Source of the DNA: Acinetobacter sp. ANC 5054
GTDB lineage: Bacteria; Pseudomonadota; Gammaproteobacteria; Pseudomonadales; Moraxellaceae
Reading direction: 5' to 3'
NCBI RefSeq assembly: GCF_002135295.1
Contig: NZ_NEGG01000007.1
Location: 62,001-126,000, forward strand
DNA length: 64,000 nucleotides
A model generated the notes under the pieces. The model made no database searches and was not told the origin of the DNA. It saw nothing but the letters and a program-made list of their open reading frames with translations. The translations under genes were made by a program, and so were the position numbers. This document shows, piece by piece, positions 37,975 through 46,332 of this stretch (within the stretch, counting starts at the first letter, position 1; each line of letters starts with the position of its first letter).

Positions 37975-38637
37975 ATGCATCTGTTGCAGCCGCAAACAGA
38001 AGTGACTATTTCATCACTTATGAGCACAATTTCAACTTTCGATTCTGACATTTCAGCCGACCAAGTGCAACTCTCGGAATGGGAGAAACTTTCAACAGAA
38101 GCGGAACAAGTTGATTGGCTCATCTTACACTTTAATCACTGGTTTTCCCACCTGAATGTAAACTTAGTCAAAGGCGACTTTGAACCTGAGTATTTTCCAG
38201 CGGGTGAAAACACCCCAGCGCGTATTCAATTTGCACACGGCTTCTTTAATAGTGCCTTGCATGAAATCAGCCATTGGACCATTGCTGGAGATAAACGCCG
38301 TCTATTGCCAGATTTAGGTTATTGGTATGCACCAGATGGTCGTTCGCAAGAACAACAAGCCCTATTTGAGCAAGTCGAAATTAAACCTCAAGCGATTGAA
38401 TGGTTATTTGCCAAAGCCTTTGGGCGTAAGTTTCGTGTATCACTGGATAATTTAACGGGTGAAGGCGGAAATGGTGCTGTATTTAAAGATAACGTATTTG
38501 CCCAATTACAGGCTTATTTTAGTGGCGAAGCTACGCTTCCACGGGATGCTCAGCGCTTCATTTCCTGCATTTGTCACTGCACTCGTGCTGGCAAAATATT
38601 ACAGGCGAATGAATTTCAGCGTGAAATGCTTGATTAA
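37975..38637 (+). CDS. epmC: Elongation factor P hydroxylase EpmC
   Basis: Hydroxylates the modified lysine of EF-P. Up to 220 residues; an internal ATG at 38020 would give 205, and neither start has a good ribosome-binding site. The family core is clear: RIQFAHGFFNSALHEISHWTIAG with the metal-type HEISHW motif, then LPDLGYWYAPDGRS and EIKPQAIEWLFAKAFG. Divergent from yceD across about 100 bases. EF-P and EpmA/B are not in this window. Confidence 0.9.
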   Translation: MHLLQPQTEVTISSLMSTISTFDSDISADQVQLSEWEKLSTEAEQVDWLILHFNHWFSHLNVNLVKGDFEPEYFPAGENTPARIQFAHGFFNSALHEISHWTIAGDKRRLLPDLGYWYAPDGRSQEQQALFEQVEIKPQAIEWLFAKAFGRKFRVSLDNLTGEGGNGAVFKDNVFAQLQAYFSGEATLPRDAQRFISCICHCTRAGKILQANEFQREMLD

Positions 38638-38723
38638 ATTATACAAATTCAATGTATTTCAGATTGCACAATACAAATTGGCATGGCAATAATGAGATGC
38701 AAGCCCTATAAGAGGAATACGAT

Positions 38724-39341
38724 ATGTTGCATTTAAGAATACATCCGGAAAATCCTCAACCGCGCTTAATTACCCAAGCGGTCGAACGCATTCGTGCAGG
38801 TGATGTGGTGGTTTACCCAACCGATGCTGCGTATGCCATTGGCTGCCAAATTGGGAATAAAAATGCCATGGAGCGTATTGCTCAGATTCGTCAGCTTGAT
38901 GCTAAACATCAATATGCCATCATTTGTGCTGACTTATCAGATATTGCCACTTATGCCAAAGTAGACAATGCAATGTATCGTCTGCTCAAAAATAATACCC
39001 CTGCGGTTACCACCTTTATTTTACCTGCGACCAGCGAAGTGCCACGTCGTTTAATGCATCCGAAAAAGAAAACCATTGGTTTGCGTATTCCAAGCAATCC
39101 GATTTGCCAGTTATTACTCAAAGAACTGGGTGAACCCCTACTAACTTCGACTCTGATCTTGCCTGGTCAACATGAACCGATTGATGATCCTTTTGAGATA
39201 GAACTTCAAATTGGCAAACGGATTGATGTACTGATCGATGGTGGTTTGGGTACTTTAAATACCACCAGCGTGGTGAATTTATCAGGTGATTACCCTGAAG
39301 TGATTCGTCGTGGTGTGGGTGATGTAAGTGCTTTTGAATAA
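38724..39341 (+). CDS. yciO: YciO-type protein of the Sua5/YciO/YrdC family
   Basis: 205 residues. The N-terminus LRIHPENPQPRLI and segments DAAYAIGC, LLKNNTPAVTTFILP and RIPSNPICQLLL match E. coli YciO closely. The family contains the TsaC enzymes that make threonylcarbamoyl-AMP for the t6A tRNA modification. YciO itself is a paralogue whose role is less clear, so automatic annotation as a full TsaC may overstate it. AGAGGAAT precedes the ATG. Confidence 0.9.
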   Translation: MLHLRIHPENPQPRLITQAVERIRAGDVVVYPTDAAYAIGCQIGNKNAMERIAQIRQLDAKHQYAIICADLSDIATYAKVDNAMYRLLKNNTPAVTTFILPATSEVPRRLMHPKKKTIGLRIPSNPICQLLLKELGEPLLTSTLILPGQHEPIDDPFEIELQIGKRIDVLIDGGLGTLNTTSVVNLSGDYPEVIRRGVGDVSAFE

Positions 39342-39429
39342 AATCGCATCAGACACCAAACTTTTTTGTATTTAAGCTTTCTTATAAAAACTAATCAAAT
39401 TGGTCTATGGAACTACTCGAGTCTGCCAT

Positions 39430-39699
39430 ATGAATTTGTTTCAGATTTTACTCAATCTCGATGATTTTCCTAATCATTACACCATATATGCAATGGAGCC
39501 TTGGACACTAGAGTCCGAGGCTCAAGTTGTACTAGAGCCATCAGAAGGTTTAATTCAACTCGCCTACAATAATGAAATATTTGAATATTTTTTAGAAATT
39601 ACCTCAGCAAAAGCGTTGTTACTACAGCTTGGGTCGCAAAATCTATGCACCCAAGTTCAGTGTCAGCGCGTCATTGAATATGCTATTGCCAATTCTTAA
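39430..39699 (+). CDS. Small hypothetical protein
   Basis: 89 residues from the ATG at 39430 (MNLFQILLNLDDFPNHYTIY); the frame extends ten codons upstream with unconvincing sequence. No ribosome-binding site is obvious for either start. The protein is acidic and soluble, with no signal peptide, membrane segment or recognisable motif. It ends 35 bases before the convergent acetyltransferase pseudogene. I do not recognise the family; normal amino acid composition is the main evidence that it is real. Confidence 0.6.
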   Translation: MNLFQILLNLDDFPNHYTIYAMEPWTLESEAQVVLEPSEGLIQLAYNNEIFEYFLEITSAKALLLQLGSQNLCTQVQCQRVIEYAIANS

Positions 39700-39731
39700 C
39701 TAACATTGAAACGAACAAACCACAGGTTTTA

Positions 39732-40455
39732 TTAGGCTGAATAAAGTTGGATAAAATCTTTTAAATGAACTTTTTGCAGACCTTGCTGATCAAAGTTATC
39801 TGCTTTTAACCACGCTTCATAGGCTAAAGAAAGTGTTGACCATTCTTGATCCAACATCGCATACCAAGCAGTATCACGATTACGCCCTTTCACAATAACA
39901 TGCTGACGAAATAGACCTTCATGTGTAAAACCAAAGCGTAATGCGGCTTTTTTTGAAGGCGCATTTAAATCATCACATTTCCACTCGACCCGTCGATAGC
40001 CTGCTGCAAAACAAGTACGTAGCAATAAATAAATAAATGGTTTCAGTCGCCGCAGTCGATTGTTTCATTGCTTGTGAAAAGTACACATTGCCAATTTCAA
40101 TGACTGCATGTGTTGGTCGTATATTTAAAAGTCCAACCCACCCCACAAACTGTTCTCCCACTTGAATGGCATAATGGAACGCACCTGCAAAATGGAACGC
40201 ATTTTGAAAATACGTGGTTAACTCTGCTTCATCTAGGATCGGAGGATAAGGTAAATATGTCCAGCAACGCGCATCGGGCTCTTGTTGAATGCTTTGCCAG
40301 AGACTCTGAATCATTTTTGGATCAATCTGTTCAGGATAAATTGGAATTAGTTGAACACTATGACCTTTCTCTACGTTGAACGGAAGCTGACACGCTTGGA
40401 AAGATTCAAGCAGTACGCCAACAGGTTGCGCAAATTTGTTCAGTATCGGTCTCAT
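39732..40455 (-). pseudogene. Frameshifted GNAT acetyltransferase (RimJ/RimL-like), possibly phase-variable
   Basis: Two overlapping frames together make one acetyltransferase of about 225-230 residues. The 5' frame (from 40455) carries the N-terminal half up to EIGNVYFSQAMKQSTAATE and then runs into unrelated sequence. The second frame carries the rest, LRTCFAAGYRRVEWKCDDLN and APSKKAALRFGFTHEGLFR, a typical acetyl-CoA-binding end. The break falls exactly in an AATA tract (40024-40038). Removing one 4-base unit restores TIYLLLRTCFAAGY. So it may be a disrupted gene or one switched by repeat slippage. The substrate is unknown; this GNAT type often acetylates proteins or small amines. Confidence 0.8.
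40024..40038. repeat. AATA tetranucleotide tract inside the acetyltransferase gene
   Basis: AATA occurs three times followed by AAT (ATTT units on the coding strand). Three and three-quarter copies put the downstream half out of frame; one copy fewer restores it. Confidence 0.85.
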
Positions 40456-40760
40456 GATATTTTTCTTTTGAAAGTGTATAAATAGCTCTGCTAGAAAACA
40501 TTAAAAAATATCAACATACAAGTCTTTTTATATATCCTCGTTATGTGATGCGAATCACATGTATAAAAGTGCAATGATCAAACGCACAAGTATTCCCTAT
40601 TTATTTTAAGTTTTTTGAGCAATTCAACCTTTGAGCAATTTCTTTAAAGGCAATTTTCCATTACACTATTCCCTATAAACTTTGTGCTTTTACTTTCGAT
40701 GCGAGATCGAAGTCGAAGCGGTCTGCATGCCTTTGAAAATTCGCGTGGCTTATAATTGCA
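40456..40760. other. Intergenic region with CRP/Vfr-like site
   Basis: 305 bases between the divergent acetyltransferase pseudogene and scpA. It holds a perfect TGTGA-N6-TCACA palindrome. A TATAAT at 40751-40756 lies almost on top of the scpA start and has no good -35. Two near-copies of TTTGAGCAATT lie at about 40614-40642. No gene is apparent. Confidence 0.5.
40544..40559. promoter_or_regulatory. Consensus CRP/Vfr binding site
   Basis: TGTGA-TGCGAA-TCACA matches the CRP half-site consensus perfectly on both arms. It is centred about 96 bases upstream of the acetyltransferase ATG and about 210 bases upstream of scpA. Gammaproteobacterial CRP/Vfr proteins recognise this pattern; binding here is untested. 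Confidence 0.55.
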
Positions 40761-41555
40761 ATGAACCAAATTGTCCATAATTCTATGGAAGATGCTCCAC
40801 ACATTCGCGTTTTGGATGAGTGGCAACAAGCTATTCCAGATGATTTGTACATCCCACCTGCCGCATTTGAAATTCTATTAGAGCATTTCGAAGGACCACT
40901 CGACTTTCTAATTTATTTGATTCAAAAAAATGGCTTCGACTTATTACAAGTCGATATTGCACCCATCGCCGCTCAGTATCTGTCTTATATGGATGCCATG
41001 AAGTCACTCGATATTGAATTGACTGCGGACTATATGGTGATGGCAGCACTCCTTGCAGATTTAAAATCACGTTTATTATTACCAAAACCAAAATCGCTTT
41101 CTGCTACAGAGCAGGATCCGAAACAAGAATTAATTGACCGTTTAGAAACCTATTTACGTATTAAGCAAGCTGCTGAACGTTTAGGGCAAATGTCGGTACT
41201 TGATCGCGATACTTTTGAGACCAATGTCAGCCTTGGAACAATCATTGAAAGCAATGATGGCTATGACATAAACTTACTTCGCGATGCGATGTTCTGTGTG
41301 TTTAATCGCCCAGAACCTGTTACTCACCAAATTCAACAAGAGCCTGTTTTACTCGAAGAGCGTATTGCTTATATTGAAAGTATGCTTGAATCGGGTGAAA
41401 TTTTAGATTTTTCCGACCTGCTCAAACCGAGCCAAGGTCATATGGGTGTTGTGGTCACATTTATGGCAATTTTAGAACTGACGCGTCAGCAAAAAGTTCA
41501 AATTGTGGCATCTGGTGTTGAAGCACCGCTTGCAATTCAGGGAGCACGTGCATGA
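40761..41555 (+). CDS. scpA: Segregation and condensation protein ScpA
   Basis: Kleisin that bridges SMC heads in the bacterial condensin. 264 residues; an internal ATG at 40785 is an alternative start. The N-terminal SMC-neck-binding domain is evident from FEGPLDFLIYLIQKNGFDLL and the helix ending in ADYMVMAALLADLKSRLLLP. The C-terminal winged helix lies near residues 215-255 (MGVVVTFMAILELTRQQ). It overlaps scpB by 4 bases. The smc gene itself is not in this window. Confidence 0.93.
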   Translation: MNQIVHNSMEDAPHIRVLDEWQQAIPDDLYIPPAAFEILLEHFEGPLDFLIYLIQKNGFDLLQVDIAPIAAQYLSYMDAMKSLDIELTADYMVMAALLADLKSRLLLPKPKSLSATEQDPKQELIDRLETYLRIKQAAERLGQMSVLDRDTFETNVSLGTIIESNDGYDINLLRDAMFCVFNRPEPVTHQIQQEPVLLEERIAYIESMLESGEILDFSDLLKPSQGHMGVVVTFMAILELTRQQKVQIVASGVEAPLAIQGARA

Positions 41556-42142
41556 ATACCGAAGTAACTACGCCAACGACACCTACCGAAGATCTGCATG
41601 AAATTTTGATGCAGCTTGAAGCCATTATTTTTGCCAGTGAAACGGCTGTGAGTATTGCCCGTTTAAAAGAGGCTTTCCACGATCGTTTCACAAAAACTGA
41701 ATTACGCCAATATTTGCAGCAATTGTCGATGCTGCAACATGGCAGATCAATTGAACTTGTTGAAACCGCTCAAGGTTTCCGTTTTCAAGTACGTGCAAAA
41801 TATCGTAATATTATTGCACAAACATGGCCTGAGCGTCCGACGCGTTTATCGCCTTCCTTGCTCGAAACACTTTCTGTTATTGCTTACCATCAACCGGTAA
41901 CCCGCGCAGACATTGAGCAAATTCGAGGAGTGACCAACAATAGTCAAATATTACGTACCTTATTTGACTGGAACTGGATTAAAGAATCTGGTTTTCGTGA
42001 ACTCCCTGGACGCCCTGCGTTGTTAGTTACAACGCCTCAATTTTTAAATGCTTTTGGTCTAACCACTTTGGGCCAATTGCCTCCCCTGCAGGATGCCAAG
42101 GAAGCTTTTATGGCGCTCGATGCGAATGCACCGAAGTCATAA
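41552..42142 (+). CDS. scpB: Segregation and condensation protein ScpB
   Basis: Forms a dimer that binds ScpA and regulates the SMC ring. 196 residues with two winged-helix domains. The second carries the family signature LLETLSVIAYHQPVTRADIEQIRGV and the GRPALLVTTPQFLNAFGL end. The start overlaps scpA (ATGA), implying coupled translation. rluB follows after 41 bases, the common scpA-scpB-rluB order. Confidence 0.95.
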   Translation: MNTEVTTPTTPTEDLHEILMQLEAIIFASETAVSIARLKEAFHDRFTKTELRQYLQQLSMLQHGRSIELVETAQGFRFQVRAKYRNIIAQTWPERPTRLSPSLLETLSVIAYHQPVTRADIEQIRGVTNNSQILRTLFDWNWIKESGFRELPGRPALLVTTPQFLNAFGLTTLGQLPPLQDAKEAFMALDANAPKS

Positions 42143-42183
42143 ATAGGTGAACTGTTGATGATAATTTCTAAGGTTATGCTGTC

Positions 42184-43359
42184 ATGAGTGAAAAATTGCA
42201 AAAGGTGCTTGCACGTGTTGGTTTGGGTTCTCGCCGTTATATGGAAGAAGTCATTGCCGCTGGTCGTGTAAGTGTCAATGGGCAAGTTGCCCAAGTGGGT
42301 GAACGTATTGAACCAGGTGATGAGCTTCGCATCGATGGTCGTAAAGTTCAATTCCAAATTGAAGACGAAATTCGTCGTCGTGTGTTGATTTACTATAAAC
42401 CTGAAGGTGAAATTTGCTCACGCAACGACCCTGAAAACCGCCCAACTGTATTTGAACAGTTGCCACAAATTACTGGCGACCGTTGGGTCATGGTTGGTCG
42501 TCTTGACATTAACTCAACAGGTCTTTTGCTATTCACTAACGATGGTGAATTGGCTAACCGTTTAATGCACCCATCAAGCGAAATTGAGCGTGAATACGCA
42601 GTTCGTGTTATGGGTGAAGTGACACCTCAACTTAAAAACAACATGTTGAATGGTGTTGTTTTAGATGATGGTCCTGCAAAATTTGAATCATTCTCTGAAA
42701 TTGGTGGTGATGGTATTAACCGTTGGTACCAAGTTGTCGTGAAAGAAGGTCGTAACCGTGAAGTTCGTCGTATTTTCGAATCTCAAGGTCTAAAAGTAAG
42801 TCGTCTATTACGTACCCGTTATGGTTCAGTGATTTTACCACGCGAACTTCGTACTGGTCGTTGGATTGAACTTGATAAACAAGACATCGACAACTTAACG
42901 AAATCTGTAGAGCTTAAACCACGTCAAGGTACAGGCTTATTTGGTATGGCAAAACGTCGTACTGAACGTATGCAAGACAAGCCTATGGCAGCACGTCGTG
43001 GTGGTTATTTGCGTCAACAACGTCGTGATAGTGATGAAAACCAAGCACCGCAAAACACAGGTTATCAAAACAACCGTGGCGAACGTCGCAGCGAAGGTTT
43101 CCAAGGTAATTCTGCGAATCGTGGCGAACGCCGCAGCGAAGGTTTCCAAGGCAATTCTGCGAACCGTGGTGAACGTCGTAGCGAAGGCTTCCAAGGCAAT
43201 TCTGCAAACCGTGGCGATCGTCGTAATGACCGTTTCCAAGGCAACTCAGATAACCGTGGTGAGCGTCGTAATGATAACTTCGGTAATCGTGAACGTCGCA
43301 ATGATTCTGTGCCTAGCCGTGCATTTAATGGAAATAACAAAGGCTTCAAGAAATTTTAA
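42184..43359 (+). CDS. rluB: 23S rRNA pseudouridine 2605 synthase RluB, with repetitive tail
   Basis: 391 residues. An S4 RNA-binding domain (about 1-60, KLQKVLARVGLGSRRYMEEVI) precedes the RsuA-type catalytic domain (about 65-240), with the catalytic Asp in GRLDINSTGLLLFTNDG. From about residue 250 the chain is low-complexity, rich in Arg, Gly, Asn and Gln. It includes a tandem repeat of NRGERRSEGFQGNSA encoded by 45-base DNA units from 43072. Such basic disordered tails probably add RNA affinity. A terminator follows. RluB versus RsuA/RluE is decided by scpAB context and the basic tail. Confidence 0.93.
   Translation: MSEKLQKVLARVGLGSRRYMEEVIAAGRVSVNGQVAQVGERIEPGDELRIDGRKVQFQIEDEIRRRVLIYYKPEGEICSRNDPENRPTVFEQLPQITGDRWVMVGRLDINSTGLLLFTNDGELANRLMHPSSEIEREYAVRVMGEVTPQLKNNMLNGVVLDDGPAKFESFSEIGGDGINRWYQVVVKEGRNREVRRIFESQGLKVSRLLRTRYGSVILPRELRTGRWIELDKQDIDNLTKSVELKPRQGTGLFGMAKRRTERMQDKPMAARRGGYLRQQRRDSDENQAPQNTGYQNNRGERRSEGFQGNSANRGERRSEGFQGNSANRGERRSEGFQGNSANRGDRRNDRFQGNSDNRGERRNDNFGNRERRNDSVPSRAFNGNNKGFKKF
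43072..43284 (+). repeat. 45-base tandem repeat in rluB
   Basis: Three closely matching 45-base units (43072-43116, 43117-43161, 43162-43206) are followed by a diverged fourth (43207-43251) and a partial fifth. All are in frame (15 residues each), so copy-number change would alter tail length without a frameshift. Confidence 0.9.
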
Positions 43360-43369
43360 TTTCATGCCA

Positions 43370-43402
43370 ATAAAAAAACCGCTCTGATGAGCGGTTTTTT
43401 AT
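43370..43402. terminator. Bidirectional terminator between rluB and the peptide ABC operon
   Basis: Stem ACCGCTC (43378-43384), loop TGAT, GAGCGGT (43389-43395), with A and T runs. It ends rluB on the plus strand and the ABC operon on the minus strand. Confidence 0.9.
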
Positions 43403-43429
43403 GCTTTTGGTTTAGATGTGCACATACAA

Positions 43430-45169
43430 TTAAGTGAAATGTTCGGTAGTTTGAGGAATCGCATTTAACAAGCGCTTTGTATAGTCATGCTGTGGTGATG
43501 CATACAACACATCAGAATTGGCAATTTCCACAATATCACCATGGTTCATTACCATAATTTGGTCAGAAATATATTTCACTACAGATAAATCATGCGAAAT
43601 AAAAATATAGCTCAGTCCAAATTCATCCTGTAAATCCTGCAATAAATTCAATACTTGCGCTTGTACAGACACATCTAGTGCAGAGACAGATTCATCACAA
43701 ATCAAAATTTCTGGCTTTAAAGTTAAACAGCGTGCAATCGCAATTCGTTGGCGCTGTCCCCCTGAAAATTCATGCGGATAACGATAAAACGATTGTGCAG
43801 GCAAACTCACACGTTCCAACAGATCAAATGCCATCTGCTCGCGTTCAGCATCATTTTGACCAATTTTATGTACCTGCATCGGTTCCATCAAAATCTGCCC
43901 GATGGTAAAGCGTGGATTCAATGATGCATAAGGGTTTTGGAAAATAATTTGGATTTTGCGTTGATACTGGGTAAATTCTTTGTCGCTCATGGCTAAAATA
44001 TCTTTACCTTCAAACAGCGCCTGACCACTTGTCGCTTCTTGCAAACGCATGAGTAATAGTCCAATGGTGGTTTTACCCGAACCAGACTCCCCCACTAGAC
44101 CAAGGGTTTTACCTTTAGCCAACTGAAAAGACACACTTTTTACAGCTTGATACTCCTCTTTCGAGAACAATCCTTTACGACTATAAAATGATTTTTTTAA
44201 ATCTTTTACATCTAAAATAATGTCTTCATTTCCAGTCAGACCACGTGTACGTTGGCGCTTGGTTTCCTCTGTTAAGCGCACATCCTCGATCAGCTCATCA
44301 CCATTTTGTCGCATAAAATCACTAATCATCGGCAACTTATAAGGACGTTCTGACATTTGCGGACGGCACTGTAATAAGGCACGTGTGTAGATATCTTTTG
44401 GATGTTCTAACACTTGTGTAACCAGGCCTTGCTCACGAATTTCACCACTACGCATGACGATCACTTGATCCGCAATTTCACTCACTAAAGCCAAATCATG
44501 GGTAATGAACAGCATCGACATTTCACGCTTTTTTTGCAGACTTTCGAGCAAATCTAAGATTTGCTTTTGTATTGTCACATCCAACGCTGTTGTGGGTTCA
44601 TCGGCAATAAGAAGTTTAGGCTCACAAGCAATGGCCATCGCAATCATGACACGCTGTTGTTGACCACCCGACATTTGGCTTGGGTAGGCATCAATTTTTA
44701 TTTCAGGGGCAGGAATACCCACTTCTTTTAACAATTCGAGTGTACGTGCGCGCGCTTGTTTACGTCCCATCCCTAAATGAATACGTAACACTTCAGAGAT
44801 TTGATCGCCCACAGTAAAAACTGGATTCAATGAAGACATCGGTTCTTGGAAAATCATCGCAATGTCTTTACCGCAGATTTTGCGCATTTCTCGTGGAGAT
44901 AAACTGAGTAAGTCTTTCCCCTCAAAAATAATTTTACTACTTGAATCAATTCGACTTTGTTCAGCAGGTAACAGCCCCATTGCAGCTAAAGAAGTTACGG
45001 ATTTACCACTGCCTGACTCACCCACCAAAGCGACTGTCGTATTGGCAGGAATATCAAATGACACCCCTTTTACCGTTTCTATATAGGTTTTATTTTCTGC
45101 CTTAAAGCTCACTTTAAGATTTTGAACGCTAAGGAGCGTTGGTTGAACAGATTGATTGATCTCAGTCAT
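43430..45169 (-). CDS. Peptide ABC transporter ATPase, two fused nucleotide-binding domains (YejF-like)
   Basis: 579 residues containing two complete ATPase domains in one chain, the YejF/GsiA layout. Each half has Walker A (GESGSGKS and GESGSGKT), a signature (MSGGQQQR and FSGGQRQR), and Walker B with DEPTTALD or DESVSALD. The linker after each ATPase domain is of the oligopeptide-transporter type. It powers import through the two permeases encoded upstream. AGGAG precedes the ATG. It is the last gene of a six-gene minus-strand operon that starts at 52925. E. coli YejABEF imports peptides, including microcin C; the substrate here is not proven. Confidence 0.93.
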   Translation of the reverse strand: MTEINQSVQPTLLSVQNLKVSFKAENKTYIETVKGVSFDIPANTTVALVGESGSGKSVTSLAAMGLLPAEQSRIDSSSKIIFEGKDLLSLSPREMRKICGKDIAMIFQEPMSSLNPVFTVGDQISEVLRIHLGMGRKQARARTLELLKEVGIPAPEIKIDAYPSQMSGGQQQRVMIAMAIACEPKLLIADEPTTALDVTIQKQILDLLESLQKKREMSMLFITHDLALVSEIADQVIVMRSGEIREQGLVTQVLEHPKDIYTRALLQCRPQMSERPYKLPMISDFMRQNGDELIEDVRLTEETKRQRTRGLTGNEDIILDVKDLKKSFYSRKGLFSKEEYQAVKSVSFQLAKGKTLGLVGESGSGKTTIGLLLMRLQEATSGQALFEGKDILAMSDKEFTQYQRKIQIIFQNPYASLNPRFTIGQILMEPMQVHKIGQNDAEREQMAFDLLERVSLPAQSFYRYPHEFSGGQRQRIAIARCLTLKPEILICDESVSALDVSVQAQVLNLLQDLQDEFGLSYIFISHDLSVVKYISDQIMVMNHGDIVEIANSDVLYASPQHDYTKRLLNAIPQTTEHFT

Positions 45170-45182
45170 TCCTCTACTCCTA

Positions 45183-46325
45183 TTATTTCAATTTTGGATC
45201 TAATGCATCACGTAACGCATCTGTGAACATTGAAAATGCGGTGACTAATACAGCCATTGCAACGGATGCAGCAATCAGTTGCCACCATTTACCAAGGATT
45301 AACTCACTTTGTGCTTCGTTCAGCATACTGCCCCATGAAACCACACCGACAGGTACACCAAAGCCCAAGAAGCTTAAAATGACTTCAGACTTAATAAATG
45401 CCACAACCAAAATTGAAATTTGCACCAATGCAATATGACTGACATTTGGGAAAATATGCACAAAGATGCGTCTCAAATGGCTTACCCCAATTGCTTTTGC
45501 CGCAAGCACATATTCACGTGAGGTGTGCTTCATATATTCCGCACGAACCAACCGATACACACCTGTCCATCCAGTCAACCCTAAAATCAGCACAATCGAC
45601 ATAATGCCTTTTTGTTGTAGTACCGCAGCAATAGCAAGCACAAGTAGCAGATAAGGAATTGAAGTAAAAATGTTATAGAACCAGTTTAAGATATCATCGA
45701 CCCAACCGCCAAAATATCCTGAAATTGCCCCTAAAATAGTCCCTATTACCACAGCTAAAACCGCAGCGACGACACCCACGATAATTGATGTTTCAGCACC
45801 TTTAATAGTTTTTTGCAGTACATCTTGCCCCCATTTATCTGCACCAAACGGGAGCGTTTGTTTTAACTCACTTTGCTGATCCAATAAATGTCCACCAAGC
45901 TGTTGATCAATGGCTTTCATATCTTCAGCAAGTGGGTCGGTTACACCATAATAATCAATGGCAGCTGTTGCTCCCTGTTCTGCCGCAATCTCAGCATTTA
46001 ATTCTTGGATTACATCTTTTAATGGATCGACCGGATTTTCAGGCAGCGCCAAAGATTCAGCGGCTGCTTTTTGTTCGGTAGAAACTTCCGTTTTATCTGT
46101 GCCCATGAAAGTCGGTGGCGCATAACTCACCGCTACTTCTTTATTCCAATTGGAAGCCACCAACCCTGACATGGACAGGATTAACACCACGAAATAACAC
46201 AGCACCACAAAGAGCGATACCATCGCGATGCGGTCTGCTTTGAGACGGCGCATTGCCAACTTCCATAGCCCAGTTGACGTCGGTTTTTTGGTCGCTGCTG
46301 TTTTATTGATTAATGTTTCTTGCAT
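45183..46325 (-). CDS. Peptide ABC transporter permease (YejE-like, DppC group)
   Basis: 380 residues. The N-terminal helix (about 32-55) is followed by a large periplasmic insert of about 110 residues, then five membrane helices with the transport domain. The EAA loop appears as EYVLAAKAIGVSHLRRIFVHIFP, the segment that contacts the ATPase. Start has AGGTGG upstream, and the yejF-like gene follows after 13 bases. The long periplasmic insert is typical of the YejE branch rather than OppC/DppC. Confidence 0.9.
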   Translation of the reverse strand: MQETLINKTAATKKPTSTGLWKLAMRRLKADRIAMVSLFVVLCYFVVLILSMSGLVASNWNKEVAVSYAPPTFMGTDKTEVSTEQKAAAESLALPENPVDPLKDVIQELNAEIAAEQGATAAIDYYGVTDPLAEDMKAIDQQLGGHLLDQQSELKQTLPFGADKWGQDVLQKTIKGAETSIIVGVVAAVLAVVIGTILGAISGYFGGWVDDILNWFYNIFTSIPYLLLVLAIAAVLQQKGIMSIVLILGLTGWTGVYRLVRAEYMKHTSREYVLAAKAIGVSHLRRIFVHIFPNVSHIALVQISILVVAFIKSEVILSFLGFGVPVGVVSWGSMLNEAQSELILGKWWQLIAASVAMAVLVTAFSMFTDALRDALDPKLK

Positions 46326-46332
46326 AGACCAC

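Noticed and set aside
40751..40756. TATAAT promoter element at the scpA start
   Set aside because: No acceptable -35 lies 16-18 bases upstream, and the start would fall on the first ATG.
43065..43349. Arg/Leu/Ser-rich repetitive minus-strand ORF
   Set aside because: It is the antisense reading of the 45-base repeats in rluB; low complexity is inherited from them.
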